A stretch of DNA of 64,000 bases, taken from the NCBI RefSeq assembly GCF_016219575.1, contig NZ_JACRMG010000030.1, positions 62,001 to 126,000 on the forward strand, given 5' to 3'. Positions 1 to 8,411 of this stretch are shown here, piece by piece (the stretch's first letter is position 1; each line of letters begins with the position of its first letter). The DNA is from Bradyrhizobium sp. Its GTDB lineage: Bacteria > Pseudomonadota > Alphaproteobacteria > Rhizobiales > Xanthobacteraceae. The position numbers were made by a program, and so were the translations under genes. Below the pieces are notes generated by a model. That model ran no database searches. It was not told the origin of the DNA and was given only the letters and a program-made list of their open reading frames with translations.

Positions 1-1
1 C

Positions 2-1258
2 GTCGACAAGGCCGAGATCGCGCTGGCGCTGACCGACAGCCGCATTGCGGATGAAATCGTGGCGTGCGCCAAGACCAGCCGCTTCCTCAAGCAGGTCGTC
101 AATTTCGACGGCACTTCCAATCACGATGCCGAGCTCGACCGTGTCGCGCTGAACAAGCCGGTGCGGTTCGACGCGGTGAAGACTGGTCGCGACGACGTCG
201 CGCTGCTTGGCTTCACCTCGGGGACGACCGGCCAGCCGAAGGCGACCATGCATTTCCACCGCGATCTCCTGATCGTCGCGGACGGCTATGCGAAGGAAGT
301 GCTCAAGGTCACGCCGGACGATGTCTTCGTCGGCGCTCCGCCGCTCGCCTTCACCTTCGGCCTCGGCGGACTGGCGATCTTTCCGCTGCGCTTCGGCGCC
401 ACCGCGACACTGCTGGAGAACGCCTCGCCGCCCGAGCTGGTCAAGATCATCGAGACCTACAAGGCCACGATCTGCATCACCTCGCCGACCGCCTACCGCG
501 CCATGATGGTGGCGATGGACAACGGCGCCGACCTGTCGTCGCTGCGGCTCGTGGTTTCCGCCGGCGAAACCCTGCCGGCGCCGGTGTTCGAGAAGTGGAC
601 CAGGAAGACCGGCAAGCCGATCCTCGACGGCATCGGCGCCACGGAACTCCTGCACATCTTCATCAGCAACCGCCTCGACGATGCCGTGGCGGGCTCGACC
701 GGTTATCCCGTGACGGGATATGAAGCCAGGATCGTCGACGACGACATGAACGAATTGCCCGACGGCACGGTCGGCAAGCTCGCCGTGCGCGGCCCGACCG
801 GCTGCCGCTATCTCGCCGACCCCAGGCAGGCCAACTATGTGCGCGACGGCTGGAATCTCACCGGCGACGCCTTCGTCCGCAGCAACGGCCATTTTTCGTT
901 CGTGGCGCGCGCGGACGACATGATCGTCTCCTCCGGCTACAACATCGCAGGTCCCGAGGTGGAGGCGGCCTTGCTGTCGCATCCGGCCGTAGCCGAATGC
1001 GGCGTGGTCGGCGCGCCCGATGAGGCGCGCGGCATGATCGTGAAGGCCTATGTCGTGGCCGCGCCGGGCGTGACCACGGATGCCGCGCTGGTGACGGCGC
1101 TGCAGGATCACGTCAAGCACGCGATCGCGCCCTACAAGTATCCGCGCGCAGTCGAATTCATCGAGAAGCTGCCGAAGACGGAGACCGGCAAGTTGCGCCG
1201 CGTCGAGCTTCGGCAGATGGCGCAGGCGGCCGCGACATCGGGCATGGCCGCCGAATAA
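2..1258 (+). CDS. 2-aminobenzoate-CoA ligase-like acyl-CoA synthetase (5' partial)
   Basis: ANL-superfamily adenylate-forming enzyme that would activate an aromatic acid (benzoate or anthranilate type) to its CoA thioester using ATP. The reading frame is open from base 2, so the N-terminus lies outside the window. Visible motifs are the P-loop-like SGTTGQPKA (about 230), the acyl-binding stretch GIGATELLH, the hinge region with TGD (about 860), and the C-terminal catalytic lysine in KTETGKLRR (about 1175). Wording of the central region (APPLAFTFGLGG) is that of the 2-aminobenzoate/benzoate-CoA ligase subgroup; the exact substrate is inferred. The RidA-family gene starts 19 bp downstream on the same strand, suggesting a catabolic operon that begins upstream of the window. 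Confidence 0.8.
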   Translation, partial: VDKAEIALALTDSRIADEIVACAKTSRFLKQVVNFDGTSNHDAELDRVALNKPVRFDAVKTGRDDVALLGFTSGTTGQPKATMHFHRDLLIVADGYAKEVLKVTPDDVFVGAPPLAFTFGLGGLAIFPLRFGATATLLENASPPELVKIIETYKATICITSPTAYRAMMVAMDNGADLSSLRLVVSAGETLPAPVFEKWTRKTGKPILDGIGATELLHIFISNRLDDAVAGSTGYPVTGYEARIVDDDMNELPDGTVGKLAVRGPTGCRYLADPRQANYVRDGWNLTGDAFVRSNGHFSFVARADDMIVSSGYNIAGPEVEAALLSHPAVAECGVVGAPDEARGMIVKAYVVAAPGVTTDAALVTALQDHVKHAIAPYKYPRAVEFIEKLPKTETGKLRRVELRQMAQAAATSGMAAE

Positions 1259-1276
1259 TCGAATGGAGAATTGTTC

Positions 1277-1723
1277 GTGACGACCGTGAAGGGACCGACC
1301 CTTGCAATGGCGCCGGCCGCCGGGGGCGAGGGCGTGCAGGTGCTGCAACCGGGCGGCTGGCCGGCGCCGAAGGGCTATGCCAACGGCATGGCCGCCGACG
1401 GCCGCATCGTGGTGACCGGCGGCGTGATCGGCTGGGACGAGAAGGAGCGCCTCGCCTCCGGCTTCGTCGCGCAGGTGCGCCAGACGCTCGCCAACATCAA
1501 GGCCATCCTCGAAGCCGGCGGCGCGCGGCCCGAACATCTGGTGCGCCTGACCTGGTACGTCGTCGACATCGAGGAATATCTCGCCAACCTGAAGCCGCTG
1601 GGCCAGGCCTATCGCGAGACCTTCGGCACGCATTATCCCGCCATGGCGCTGGTGCAGGTGGTGCGCCTGGTCGAGAAGGCCGCGCGGGTCGAGATCGAGG
1701 CCACCGCCGTGGTGCCGCGCTGA
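1277..1723 (+). CDS. RidA (YjgF/YER057c/UK114) family protein
   Basis: Single RidA-fold domain of 148 residues. GTG at 1277 is chosen because GGAG (1265-1268) is correctly spaced; a TTG at 1271 would be too close. RidA proteins hydrolyse reactive enamines/imines to ketones and ammonia. The C-terminal VEIEATAVV stretch carries the conserved glutamate, but the arginine expected in canonical RidA before the final strands is not apparent (YPAMALVQV occupies the place), so it belongs to one of the divergent Rid subgroups. Placed directly behind an aminobenzoate-type CoA ligase, it may remove ammonia from a dearomatised amino-CoA intermediate; that role is inference. Confidence 0.75.
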   Translation: MTTVKGPTLAMAPAAGGEGVQVLQPGGWPAPKGYANGMAADGRIVVTGGVIGWDEKERLASGFVAQVRQTLANIKAILEAGGARPEHLVRLTWYVVDIEEYLANLKPLGQAYRETFGTHYPAMALVQVVRLVEKAARVEIEATAVVPR

Positions 1724-1830
1724 GTTCGCTCTTGCCAGCATAAAGCTCCTACACCCCGTAGCGAATACCGGCTACGATGCTGCCATCGTGGTGTTGCTTG
1801 CTTTGATTCCTGTGAGGCGATGGTTGCCGC

Positions 1831-3261
1831 ATGACTGATAGCCGGTCCGTCGTTGCAGACCCCGAGGTCATCCGTGCCCGCGCCATGGAGAGCCTCTTTG
1901 AGCGGCTCGAATCCCTGTGCGAGGGCGCCATCGCCATCGATACCGCGGGCCATGTGGTCTACGTCAACGAGAAATACCTGCCCGCGCTGGGGCTGGCGCA
2001 TATCTCGGAGGCGATCGGCCGGCCGATCGAGGAGATCATCCCCAACAGCCTGATGCGGCGCGTGGTGGAGACCGGCAAGCCGATCCTGCTCGACATCATG
2101 GAGCTCGGCCGCGAGCAGCTCGTGGTGACGCGCATGCCGATCGAGGACGAGAACAAGCGCATCATCGGCGCGATCGGCTTCGTGCTGTTCGACCATCTCG
2201 ACAGCCTGAAGCCGCTGATCGCGCGGGTGAACCAGCTCGAAAGCGAGCTGCGCCACGCGAAGCGGCAATTGTCGCAGCCGCGCAGCGCGCGCTTCACCTT
2301 CGAGGATTTCGTCGGCGAAACCCCGGGCATCGCGCAGGCCAAGGAACTGGCCCGCCGCGCCGCCCGGCAAAGCGTGACGGTGCTGCTGACGGGAGAGACC
2401 GGCACCGGCAAGGAAATGCTGGCGCAGGCGATCCACAATGCCTCGGCGCGTGCGGACAAGCCGTTCGTCAGCGTCAACCTGGCGGCGGTCCCCGACACGC
2501 TGATCGAGTCCGAATTCTTCGGCGCGGTGGCGGGCGCCTATACCGGCGCCGACCGCAAGGGCCGCGACGGCAAGTTCCGCATTGCCGATGGCGGCACGCT
2601 GTTTCTCGACGAGATCGGCGAGATGCCGCTGCAGCTGCAGGCCAAGCTCTTGCGCGCGTTGCAGGAGCGCGAGATCGAGCCGCTCGGCTCTGACAGGGTA
2701 ATCAAGGTCGACGTCCGCGTCATCGCCGCCACCAATCTCGACCTGCAGAAGAAGGTGACCGAAGGCGCCTTCCGCTCCGATCTCTATTACCGGCTCAACG
2801 TGCTCGCCATCACGCTGCCGCCGTTGCGCGATTGCCCCGGCGACCTGCCGGCGATCTGCGCGCGCCTGCTCGACGACATCCGGACGTCCGGCGACTATTT
2901 CAACCCGCGCATCACGCCGTCGGCGCTGGCGGTGCTGGCGCGCTACGACTGGCCGGGCAATGTGCGCGAGCTGCGCAACATCCTGGAGCGCGCGCTGATC
3001 CTGAGCGATTCCGGCCGTCTCACCGGCGAGGATTTTGAACGCATCCTCCCCGTTGGCAGCGCGAAGGTTGCGGCGCCGGCAAGGCCGGCCGGTCCCGTGG
3101 TGCCGCTGGCGCAGGCCGAGGCCGCCTTCGAGAAGCAGACGCTGGAGCATGCCCTCATCGCCAGCAACGGGCAGATCGCGGAGGCGGCGCGGCGCCTGCG
3201 CATCTCGCGCGCGACGTTCTACAAGAAGCTCGGCAAATACGGGCTGGCGCCGTCGGGCTGA
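1831..3261 (+). CDS. Sigma-54-dependent PAS/AAA+/Fis transcriptional activator
   Basis: Enhancer-binding protein of 476 residues. An N-terminal PAS-like sensory domain occupies roughly residues 15-125. The AAA+ domain follows with Walker A GETGTGKE (about 187-194), the sigma-54 contact loop GAYTGA (about 235) and Walker B LFLDEIGE (about 256). A Fis-type helix-turn-helix lies at the C-terminus (about 430-470, AEAARRLRISRATFYKKL). The usual GAFTGA is GAYTGA, and the preceding GHEKG-like stretch is replaced by GAVA. It very probably activates the sigma-54 promoter found at 3453-3469, directly downstream, and thereby the transporter/CoA-transferase genes. The ligand is unknown; neighbours suggest an aromatic or short organic acid. 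Confidence 0.9.
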   Translation: MTDSRSVVADPEVIRARAMESLFERLESLCEGAIAIDTAGHVVYVNEKYLPALGLAHISEAIGRPIEEIIPNSLMRRVVETGKPILLDIMELGREQLVVTRMPIEDENKRIIGAIGFVLFDHLDSLKPLIARVNQLESELRHAKRQLSQPRSARFTFEDFVGETPGIAQAKELARRAARQSVTVLLTGETGTGKEMLAQAIHNASARADKPFVSVNLAAVPDTLIESEFFGAVAGAYTGADRKGRDGKFRIADGGTLFLDEIGEMPLQLQAKLLRALQEREIEPLGSDRVIKVDVRVIAATNLDLQKKVTEGAFRSDLYYRLNVLAITLPPLRDCPGDLPAICARLLDDIRTSGDYFNPRITPSALAVLARYDWPGNVRELRNILERALILSDSGRLTGEDFERILPVGSAKVAAPARPAGPVVPLAQAEAAFEKQTLEHALIASNGQIAEAARRLRISRATFYKKLGKYGLAPSG

Positions 3262-3267
3262 TCCTGT

Positions 3268-3314
3268 TGCGTCACAAGCGCTCTAGCTCCTCACCATGAG
3301 GAGCTTGTGACGCA
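3268..3314. repeat. Nested inverted repeat between activator gene and sigma-54 promoter
   Basis: Arms TGCGTCACAAGC (3268-3279) and GCTTGTGACGCA (3303-3314) are perfect complements. A second perfect hairpin, GCTCCTCA-CCA-TGAGGAGC (3286-3304), lies inside and overlaps the right arm. It could be an upstream activator site about 170 bp ahead of the predicted start, a transcription end structure for the activator gene, or an intergenic repeat: the CTCACCATGAGG core recurs at 30444-30454. Confidence 0.6.
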
Positions 3315-3452
3315 GCAAGGCTGACCGGCGTCCGGATTTGGCGACAGCAACTGTCTCGAATCTCAGACTCGCGACGCTTCCGCCAACCAGCGCACGGTGG
3401 CGCCGCGAAGGAAATGCCTGCTTTTCCGACAATTTGACTTCTCCCGGTGCAG

Positions 3453-3469
3453 TTGGCGCAGCGCTTGCA
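3453..3469 (+). promoter_or_regulatory. Sigma-54 (-24/-12) promoter
   Basis: The sequence TTGGCGCAGCGCTTGCA fits the RpoN consensus YTGGCACGRNNNTTGCW at all but two defined positions. GG and GC are separated by the required 10 bases. It lies 53 bp ahead of the transporter ATG at 3522 and just after a sigma-54 activator gene, so location and sequence agree. Predicted transcription start is near 3480. Confidence 0.85.
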
Positions 3470-3521
3470 CTGCACTGCGACACAACGCGCGTGCAATGCG
3501 CAATCGTCAAGGGAGGGACAG

Positions 3522-4835
3522 ATGAGCGGAGCGGCTACTACTGCAGGCATGCTGGAAAGCAAGCAGCCTTCACACGTCACCGTCGCAACGGCCAGCCTGA
3601 TCGGCACCGCCATCGAATGGTACGACTTCTTCCTCTACGGCACGGCGGCCGCGCTGATCTTCAACAAGCTGTTCTTTCCCACCTTCGACCCGATGATGGG
3701 AACGCTGCTGGCGTTCGCCACCTACGCGCTCGGCTTTATCGCGCGACCGCTCGGCGGCCTCGTCTTCGGTCACTACGGCGACAAGCTCGGTCGCAAGACC
3801 ATGCTTTACCTCACGCTGCTGATCATGGGCGTTGCGACGGCCATCATCGGGATTCTGCCGACCTATGAGACCGCCGGCATCTGGGCCGCCGTCCTCCTCG
3901 TGACTTGCCGGCTGGTGCAGGGCTTTGGCCTCGGCGGCGAATGGGGCGGGGCCGTGCTGATGGCGGTCGAACATGCGCCCGATGACCGGAAAGGCTTTTA
4001 CGGCAGCTGGCCGCAGCTCGGCGCGCCGCTGGGCCTCGTGCTCGGCACGCTGGTGTTCTCCGTGGTTTCCGCGTTCCTGACCGACGCGCAGCTCCTTGCC
4101 TGGGGCTGGCGGATTCCGTTCCTGTTCAGCATCGCACTCGTCGTGGTCGGCCTCTGGATCCGCTTCACCATCGCGGAGTCGCCCGAATTCCAGAAGGTCA
4201 AGGACGAGAAGCAGGAAGTGAGGATGCCGATCGTCGACGCGATCCGCATGTATCCCAAGAACATCCTGCTGGCGATGGGCGCGCGTTTTGCCGAGAACGG
4301 CTTCTTCTACATCTACGCCACCTTCGTGCTCGCCTATGCGACCCAGTCGCTCGGCATCGTCAGGCAGGACATGCTGAACGGCGTGCTGATTGCGGCTGCG
4401 ATCGAGGTTTTCACCATTCCCGCCTTCGGTCTGCTCTCCGACTATGTGGGTCGGCGGCCGGTCTATATCTTCGGCGCCGTGTTCTCGGCGCTGATGTCGT
4501 TCCCGCTGTTCATGCTGCTGGCGACCAGGAACCCGCAAATGGCCTGGATCGCCATCATTCTCGGGCTGGCCGTCGGGCACGCGGCGATGTACGGCCCGCA
4601 GGCCAGCTTCCTGTCGGAATTGTTCGGCACCAAGGTGCGTTACAGCGGCGTCTCGCTCGGCTACAATCTCGCCTCGATTTTCGCCGGCGCCTTGTCTCCG
4701 CTGATCGCGACGGGCCTGATGACGGCGTATGCGCCTGCGACCTGGCCGGTCTCCGTCTACATGATCGTGCTGGCGCTGATCACCATCGTCTCGGTTTACT
4801 TCGCCACCGAAACAAGGGGGAGGGCCGGGGCCTGA
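3522..4835 (+). CDS. MHS-family (MFS) proton-coupled organic acid transporter
   Basis: Inner-membrane permease of 437 residues with about 12 hydrophobic segments, of the metabolite:H+ symporter group (ShiA, KgtP, ProP relatives). The N-terminal hallmark IGTAIEWYDFFLYGTAAAL and the loop motif GHYGDKLGRKTML after the second helix are present, as is DYVGRRP later. ATG 3522 is chosen for its GGGAGGGA ribosome site; the frame remains open upstream but would overlap the promoter. It is the first gene behind the sigma-54 promoter, 13 bp from the CoA-transferase gene, so its substrate is probably an acid that this transferase then activates. Confidence 0.88.
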   Translation: MSGAATTAGMLESKQPSHVTVATASLIGTAIEWYDFFLYGTAAALIFNKLFFPTFDPMMGTLLAFATYALGFIARPLGGLVFGHYGDKLGRKTMLYLTLLIMGVATAIIGILPTYETAGIWAAVLLVTCRLVQGFGLGGEWGGAVLMAVEHAPDDRKGFYGSWPQLGAPLGLVLGTLVFSVVSAFLTDAQLLAWGWRIPFLFSIALVVVGLWIRFTIAESPEFQKVKDEKQEVRMPIVDAIRMYPKNILLAMGARFAENGFFYIYATFVLAYATQSLGIVRQDMLNGVLIAAAIEVFTIPAFGLLSDYVGRRPVYIFGAVFSALMSFPLFMLLATRNPQMAWIAIILGLAVGHAAMYGPQASFLSELFGTKVRYSGVSLGYNLASIFAGALSPLIATGLMTAYAPATWPVSVYMIVLALITIVSVYFATETRGRAGA

Positions 4836-4848
4836 CGGGAGGACCATC

Positions 4849-6894
4849 GTGACTCAGCATCCTGCGCTGCCATACCTGCGCAATTCCGAGAAGGGAAAGA
4901 TTGTGACGGCCGCCGAGGCCGTCCTTCTTATCCGCGACGGCGACACGGTCGCCACCGGCGGCTTTGTCGGCATCGGATTTGCGGAGGAAATCGCGGTGGC
5001 GCTGGAGGAGCTCTATCTCGCCAACGAGGGCGATGCGCCCCACGGGCAGGGCAAGCCGCGCAACCTGACGCTGGTTTATGCGGCCGGGCAGGGGGACGGC
5101 AAGGACCGCGGCCTCAACCACTTTGCCCATGACGGGCTGGTCCGGCGCGTGATCGGCGGGCATTGGGGCCTGGTGCCCAAGCTGCAGCAGCTTGCGATCG
5201 GCAATCAGATCGAGGCCTACAACCTGCCGCAGGGCGTGATCACGCATCTGTTCCGCGACATCGCCGCCAGGCGTCCCGGCCACGTCTCCCGCGTTGGGCT
5301 CGGCACCTTCGTCGACCCGCGGCAGGGCGGCGGCAAGCTCAACGCCCGCACCACCGAGGACATGGTCGAGCTGATCACGCTCGGCGGACAGGAATGCCTG
5401 CACTACAAGACGTTCCCGATCAATGTCGGAATCATCCGCGCCACCACCGGCGATCCCGACGGCAATCTCACCATGGAGCGGGAAGCGTTGACGCTGGAGG
5501 CACTGGCGATCGCCATGGCGGCGCACAATTCCGGCGGCATCGTCATCGCGCAGGTGGAGCGGGTCGCCGAAAGCGGCAGCCTCAACCCGCGGCAGGTCAA
5601 GATTCCCGGCATCCTCGTCGACTGCGTCGTGGTCGCCAAGCCCGAGCATCACTGGCAGACCTTCGGCACGCAATACAACGCCGCGTTCTCCGGCGAAATT
5701 CGTGTGCGCTCGGGCTCGCTGCCGCCGATGCCGATGAGCGAGCGCAAGATCATCGCGCGCCGCGCCGCCTTCGAGCTCAAGGCCAACAGCGTCGTCAATC
5801 TCGGCATCGGCATGCCCGAGGGCATTGGGGCGGTGGCCAACGAGGAGCGCATCATCGACCTGATTACGCTCACCGCCGAGCCCGGCATCATCGGCGGCAT
5901 CCCGGCGAGCGGCATCGACTTCGGCGCGGCGATCAACACGCAGGCCGTGATCGACCAGCCCTACCAGTTCGACTTCTACGACGGCGGCGGCCTCGACGTC
6001 GCCTTTCTCGGCCTTGCGCAGGTCGACCGCGCCGGCAACCTCAATGTCAGCAAGTTCGGTCCGAAACTCGCGGGCGCCGGCGGCTTCATCAACATCAGCC
6101 AGAACGCCAAGAAGGTCGTCTTCGTCGGCACGTTCGGCGCCGGCCGGCTGCGCGTCCACGCGGCCGACGGCAAGCTGGTGGTTCTCGAAGAGGCCAGGGC
6201 GCGCAAATTCGTCGAAGCCGTCGAGCACGTGACCTTCAGCGGAAAATTCGCCGCCGCGCGCGGGCAGGGCGTGCTCTACGTCACCGAACGCTGCGTCTTT
6301 GCGCTGCGGCCGGACGGCCTCGAGCTGATCGAGGTCGCGCCCGGCATCGACATCGAGCGGGATATTCTGGCGCTGATGGACTTCAGGCCGATTGTCCGCC
6401 GCGACCCGCTGCCGATGGACGAGCGCATCTTCCGCGAAGGCCCGATGGAACTGCGCGAGGACCTGCTCTCGATCCCGCTCGACCAGCGCTTCATCTACGA
6501 CCCGCAGCAGAACCTGTTCTTCGTCAACCTGGAGCATTTCGCGCTGCGCAGCCGCGCCGATATCGAGGAGATCGCCGGCACCGTCGAGGCCAGGCTCGGC
6601 GGATTGGGCAGGCGCGTCTACGCCATCGTCAATTACGATCACTTCACGATCCTGCCCGAGTTGCTCGACGACTATTCTGCCATGGTGCGCCGGCTGACTG
6701 ACCGCTTCTATTCCGGCGTGTCGCGCTACACGACGTCGGGGTTCCTGCGCATCAAGCTCGGCGAAGCGCTGCAACGGCGCGGCGTCGCGCCCCACATCTT
6801 CGAGAGCGCCGAGGAAGCGCGCTCGGACTGGCACGACGAGGAGCACGCGCATACCGCCGAAACCCAGCCTGCGCCGCAAAAAGGGGCAGCATGA
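4849..6894 (+). CDS. Acyl-CoA:acetate/propionate CoA-transferase with C-terminal extension
   Basis: Family I CoA-transferase in which alpha and beta halves are fused, like propionate CoA-transferase (YdiF type). It moves CoA from an acyl-CoA to a free carboxylic acid through a glutamyl-CoA intermediate. The alpha half (VATGGFVGIGFAEE) and the beta half (VVNLGIGMPEGI, with the likely catalytic Glu in TAEPGIIGG near residue 344) are visible. At 681 residues it is about 150 longer than typical members; the extra C-terminal domain (about 535-681) contains YAIVNYDHFTILPE and SRYTTSGFLRIKL and resembles no catalytic domain I can name. GTG start with GGGAGGA upstream. Co-transcribed with the preceding transporter. 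Confidence 0.85.
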   Translation: MTQHPALPYLRNSEKGKIVTAAEAVLLIRDGDTVATGGFVGIGFAEEIAVALEELYLANEGDAPHGQGKPRNLTLVYAAGQGDGKDRGLNHFAHDGLVRRVIGGHWGLVPKLQQLAIGNQIEAYNLPQGVITHLFRDIAARRPGHVSRVGLGTFVDPRQGGGKLNARTTEDMVELITLGGQECLHYKTFPINVGIIRATTGDPDGNLTMEREALTLEALAIAMAAHNSGGIVIAQVERVAESGSLNPRQVKIPGILVDCVVVAKPEHHWQTFGTQYNAAFSGEIRVRSGSLPPMPMSERKIIARRAAFELKANSVVNLGIGMPEGIGAVANEERIIDLITLTAEPGIIGGIPASGIDFGAAINTQAVIDQPYQFDFYDGGGLDVAFLGLAQVDRAGNLNVSKFGPKLAGAGGFINISQNAKKVVFVGTFGAGRLRVHAADGKLVVLEEARARKFVEAVEHVTFSGKFAAARGQGVLYVTERCVFALRPDGLELIEVAPGIDIERDILALMDFRPIVRRDPLPMDERIFREGPMELREDLLSIPLDQRFIYDPQQNLFFVNLEHFALRSRADIEEIAGTVEARLGGLGRRVYAIVNYDHFTILPELLDDYSAMVRRLTDRFYSGVSRYTTSGFLRIKLGEALQRRGVAPHIFESAEEARSDWHDEEHAHTAETQPAPQKGAA

Positions 6895-6990
6895 CAGTGC
6901 AACTCATTTTCAACGGCGCCGCCAATTGCAAAGTTCGGCGGGCTGTGCGAATCGCTTGATCAATCGAGACCGACTTCAGGAGGAAACACC

Positions 6991-8175
6991 GTGCGTCTAT
7001 CATTCGTTCTCGCAACCGCCGTGCTCGCCGTCACCGGAGGCGTCGCCGTCGGCGCCGACGATCTCAAGGTGGCCCTGATCCACGGCAAGACCGGCCCGCT
7101 CGAAGCCTACGCCAAGCAGACAGAAACCGGCCTGCGCCTGGGTTTTGAATACGCCACCAAGGGCACGATGACGGTGGACGGTCGCAAGATCGTCATCATC
7201 ACCAAGGACGACCAGAGCAAGCCGGACCTTTCCAAGGCGGCGCTGGCGGAAGCCTATCAGGACGACAAGGCGGACATTGCCATCGGCACGACCTCGTCGG
7301 CTGCAGCGCTTGCGATCCTTCCCGTTGCCGAGGAGAACAAGAAGATTCTGATCGTCGAGCCCGCGGTCGCCGACCAGATCACCGGCGACAAGTGGAACCG
7401 CTACATCTTCCGCACCGGCCGCAACTCGTCGCAGGATGCGATCTCCAATGCGGTCGCCATCGGCAAGCCCGGCGTCAGCATCGCCACGCTGGCGCAGGAC
7501 TATGCCTTCGGCCGCGACGGTGTGGCCGCCTTCAAGGAGGCGCTGGCCAAGACCGGTGCCACGCTCGTCGCCGAGGAATATGCACCGACTACCACGACCG
7601 ATTTCACCGCGGTGGGCCAGCGCCTGTTCGACGCGCTGAAGGACAAGCCGGGCCGCAAGATCATCTGGATTATCTGGGCCGGCGCCGGCAATCCGCCGGC
7701 GAAGCTCCAGGACATGGATCCAAAGCGCTACGGCATCGAGCTCTCGACCGGCGGCAACATCCTGCCTGCGCTCGCAGGCTACAAGATCATGCCCGGCATG
7801 GAAGGCGCGACCTACTACTACTATGAGATACCGAAGAATCCGGTGAACGACTGGCTGGTTGCCGAGCACCAGAAGCGCTTCAACGCGCCGCCGGACTTCT
7901 TCACTGCAGGCGGCTTTGCCGCTGCCATGTCCGTCGTCACCGCCGTGACCAAGGCGAAGTCCACCGACACCGAGAAGCTGATCGCGGCGATGGAGGGCAT
8001 GGAGTTCGACACGCCCAAGGGCAAGATGATCTTCCGCAAGGAAGACCATCAGGCGCTGCAGAGCATGTATCACTTCAAGGTCAAGGTCGATCCGAACGTG
8101 GCCTGGGCTGTGCTCGAGCCGGTCCGCGAGCTGAAGATCGAGGAAATGAACGTCCCGATCCGCAACAAGCGGTAA
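6991..8175 (+). CDS. Branched-chain-type ABC transporter substrate-binding protein
   Basis: Periplasmic type-I binding protein of 394 residues (Leu/Ile/Val-binding family, Peripla_BP_6). A Sec signal peptide (about 1-21, ending GVAVGA) precedes the mature start DDLKVALIHGKTGPLEAY. GTG start, with AGGAGGA at the proper distance. In alphaproteobacteria this family binds amino acids, amides and aromatic acids alike, so the ligand cannot be called. It lies 96 bp behind the CoA-transferase gene, and the four transporter genes follow after a repeat block. An aromatic acid related to the upstream ligase is a reasonable guess. Confidence 0.9.
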   Translation: MRLSFVLATAVLAVTGGVAVGADDLKVALIHGKTGPLEAYAKQTETGLRLGFEYATKGTMTVDGRKIVIITKDDQSKPDLSKAALAEAYQDDKADIAIGTTSSAAALAILPVAEENKKILIVEPAVADQITGDKWNRYIFRTGRNSSQDAISNAVAIGKPGVSIATLAQDYAFGRDGVAAFKEALAKTGATLVAEEYAPTTTTDFTAVGQRLFDALKDKPGRKIIWIIWAGAGNPPAKLQDMDPKRYGIELSTGGNILPALAGYKIMPGMEGATYYYYEIPKNPVNDWLVAEHQKRFNAPPDFFTAGGFAAAMSVVTAVTKAKSTDTEKLIAAMEGMEFDTPKGKMIFRKEDHQALQSMYHFKVKVDPNVAWAVLEPVRELKIEEMNVPIRNKR

Positions 8176-8186
8176 TCTCTCCTCAC

Positions 8187-8405
8187 CCTCTCCCCGCTGT
8201 TCGCGGGGAGAGGCATAGGCGGCCTTCTGCCGCCGTCCTTGAGAATGACGCCGATGCGAAGCATCGGCTATGGGTGAGGGGCTCTCTCCATGCACTCGAC
8301 TCGTGGAGAGAGCCCCTCACCCGGATCGCATCTGCGATGCGATCCGGCCTCTCCCCGCAGGCGGGGAGAGGCGAAGAAAGAGAGTTCGCTACGCAGGCAC
8401 ACGAA
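8187..8405. repeat. Palindromic intergenic repeat block after binding-protein gene
   Basis: Begins with a perfect hairpin, CCTCTCCCCGC-TGTTC-GCGGGGAGAGG (8187-8213), twelve bases after the stop. Further inverted segments follow: GCCGATGC/GCATCGGC near 8250, a long GAGGGGCTCTCTCCA/TGGAGAGAGCCCCTC pair around 8277-8323, and CCTCTCCCCGC/GCGGGGAGAGG near 8350-8371. The same GC-rich palindrome follows the second binding-protein gene at 30377. No coding signal. It may protect the 3' end of the binding-protein message. Confidence 0.75.
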
Positions 8406-8411
8406 GGCCCC

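Noticed and set aside
1633..3150. Minus-strand frame opposite the sigma-54 activator
   Set aside because: Shadow of the activator gene; no domain, and it crosses into the RidA gene.
4780..6879. Very long open frame (about 700 codons) on the minus strand
   Set aside because: It is antisense to the well-supported CoA-transferase gene. It has the His/Arg/Asp/Gly-rich composition of a frame shadow in GC-rich DNA and no recognisable domain or ribosome site.
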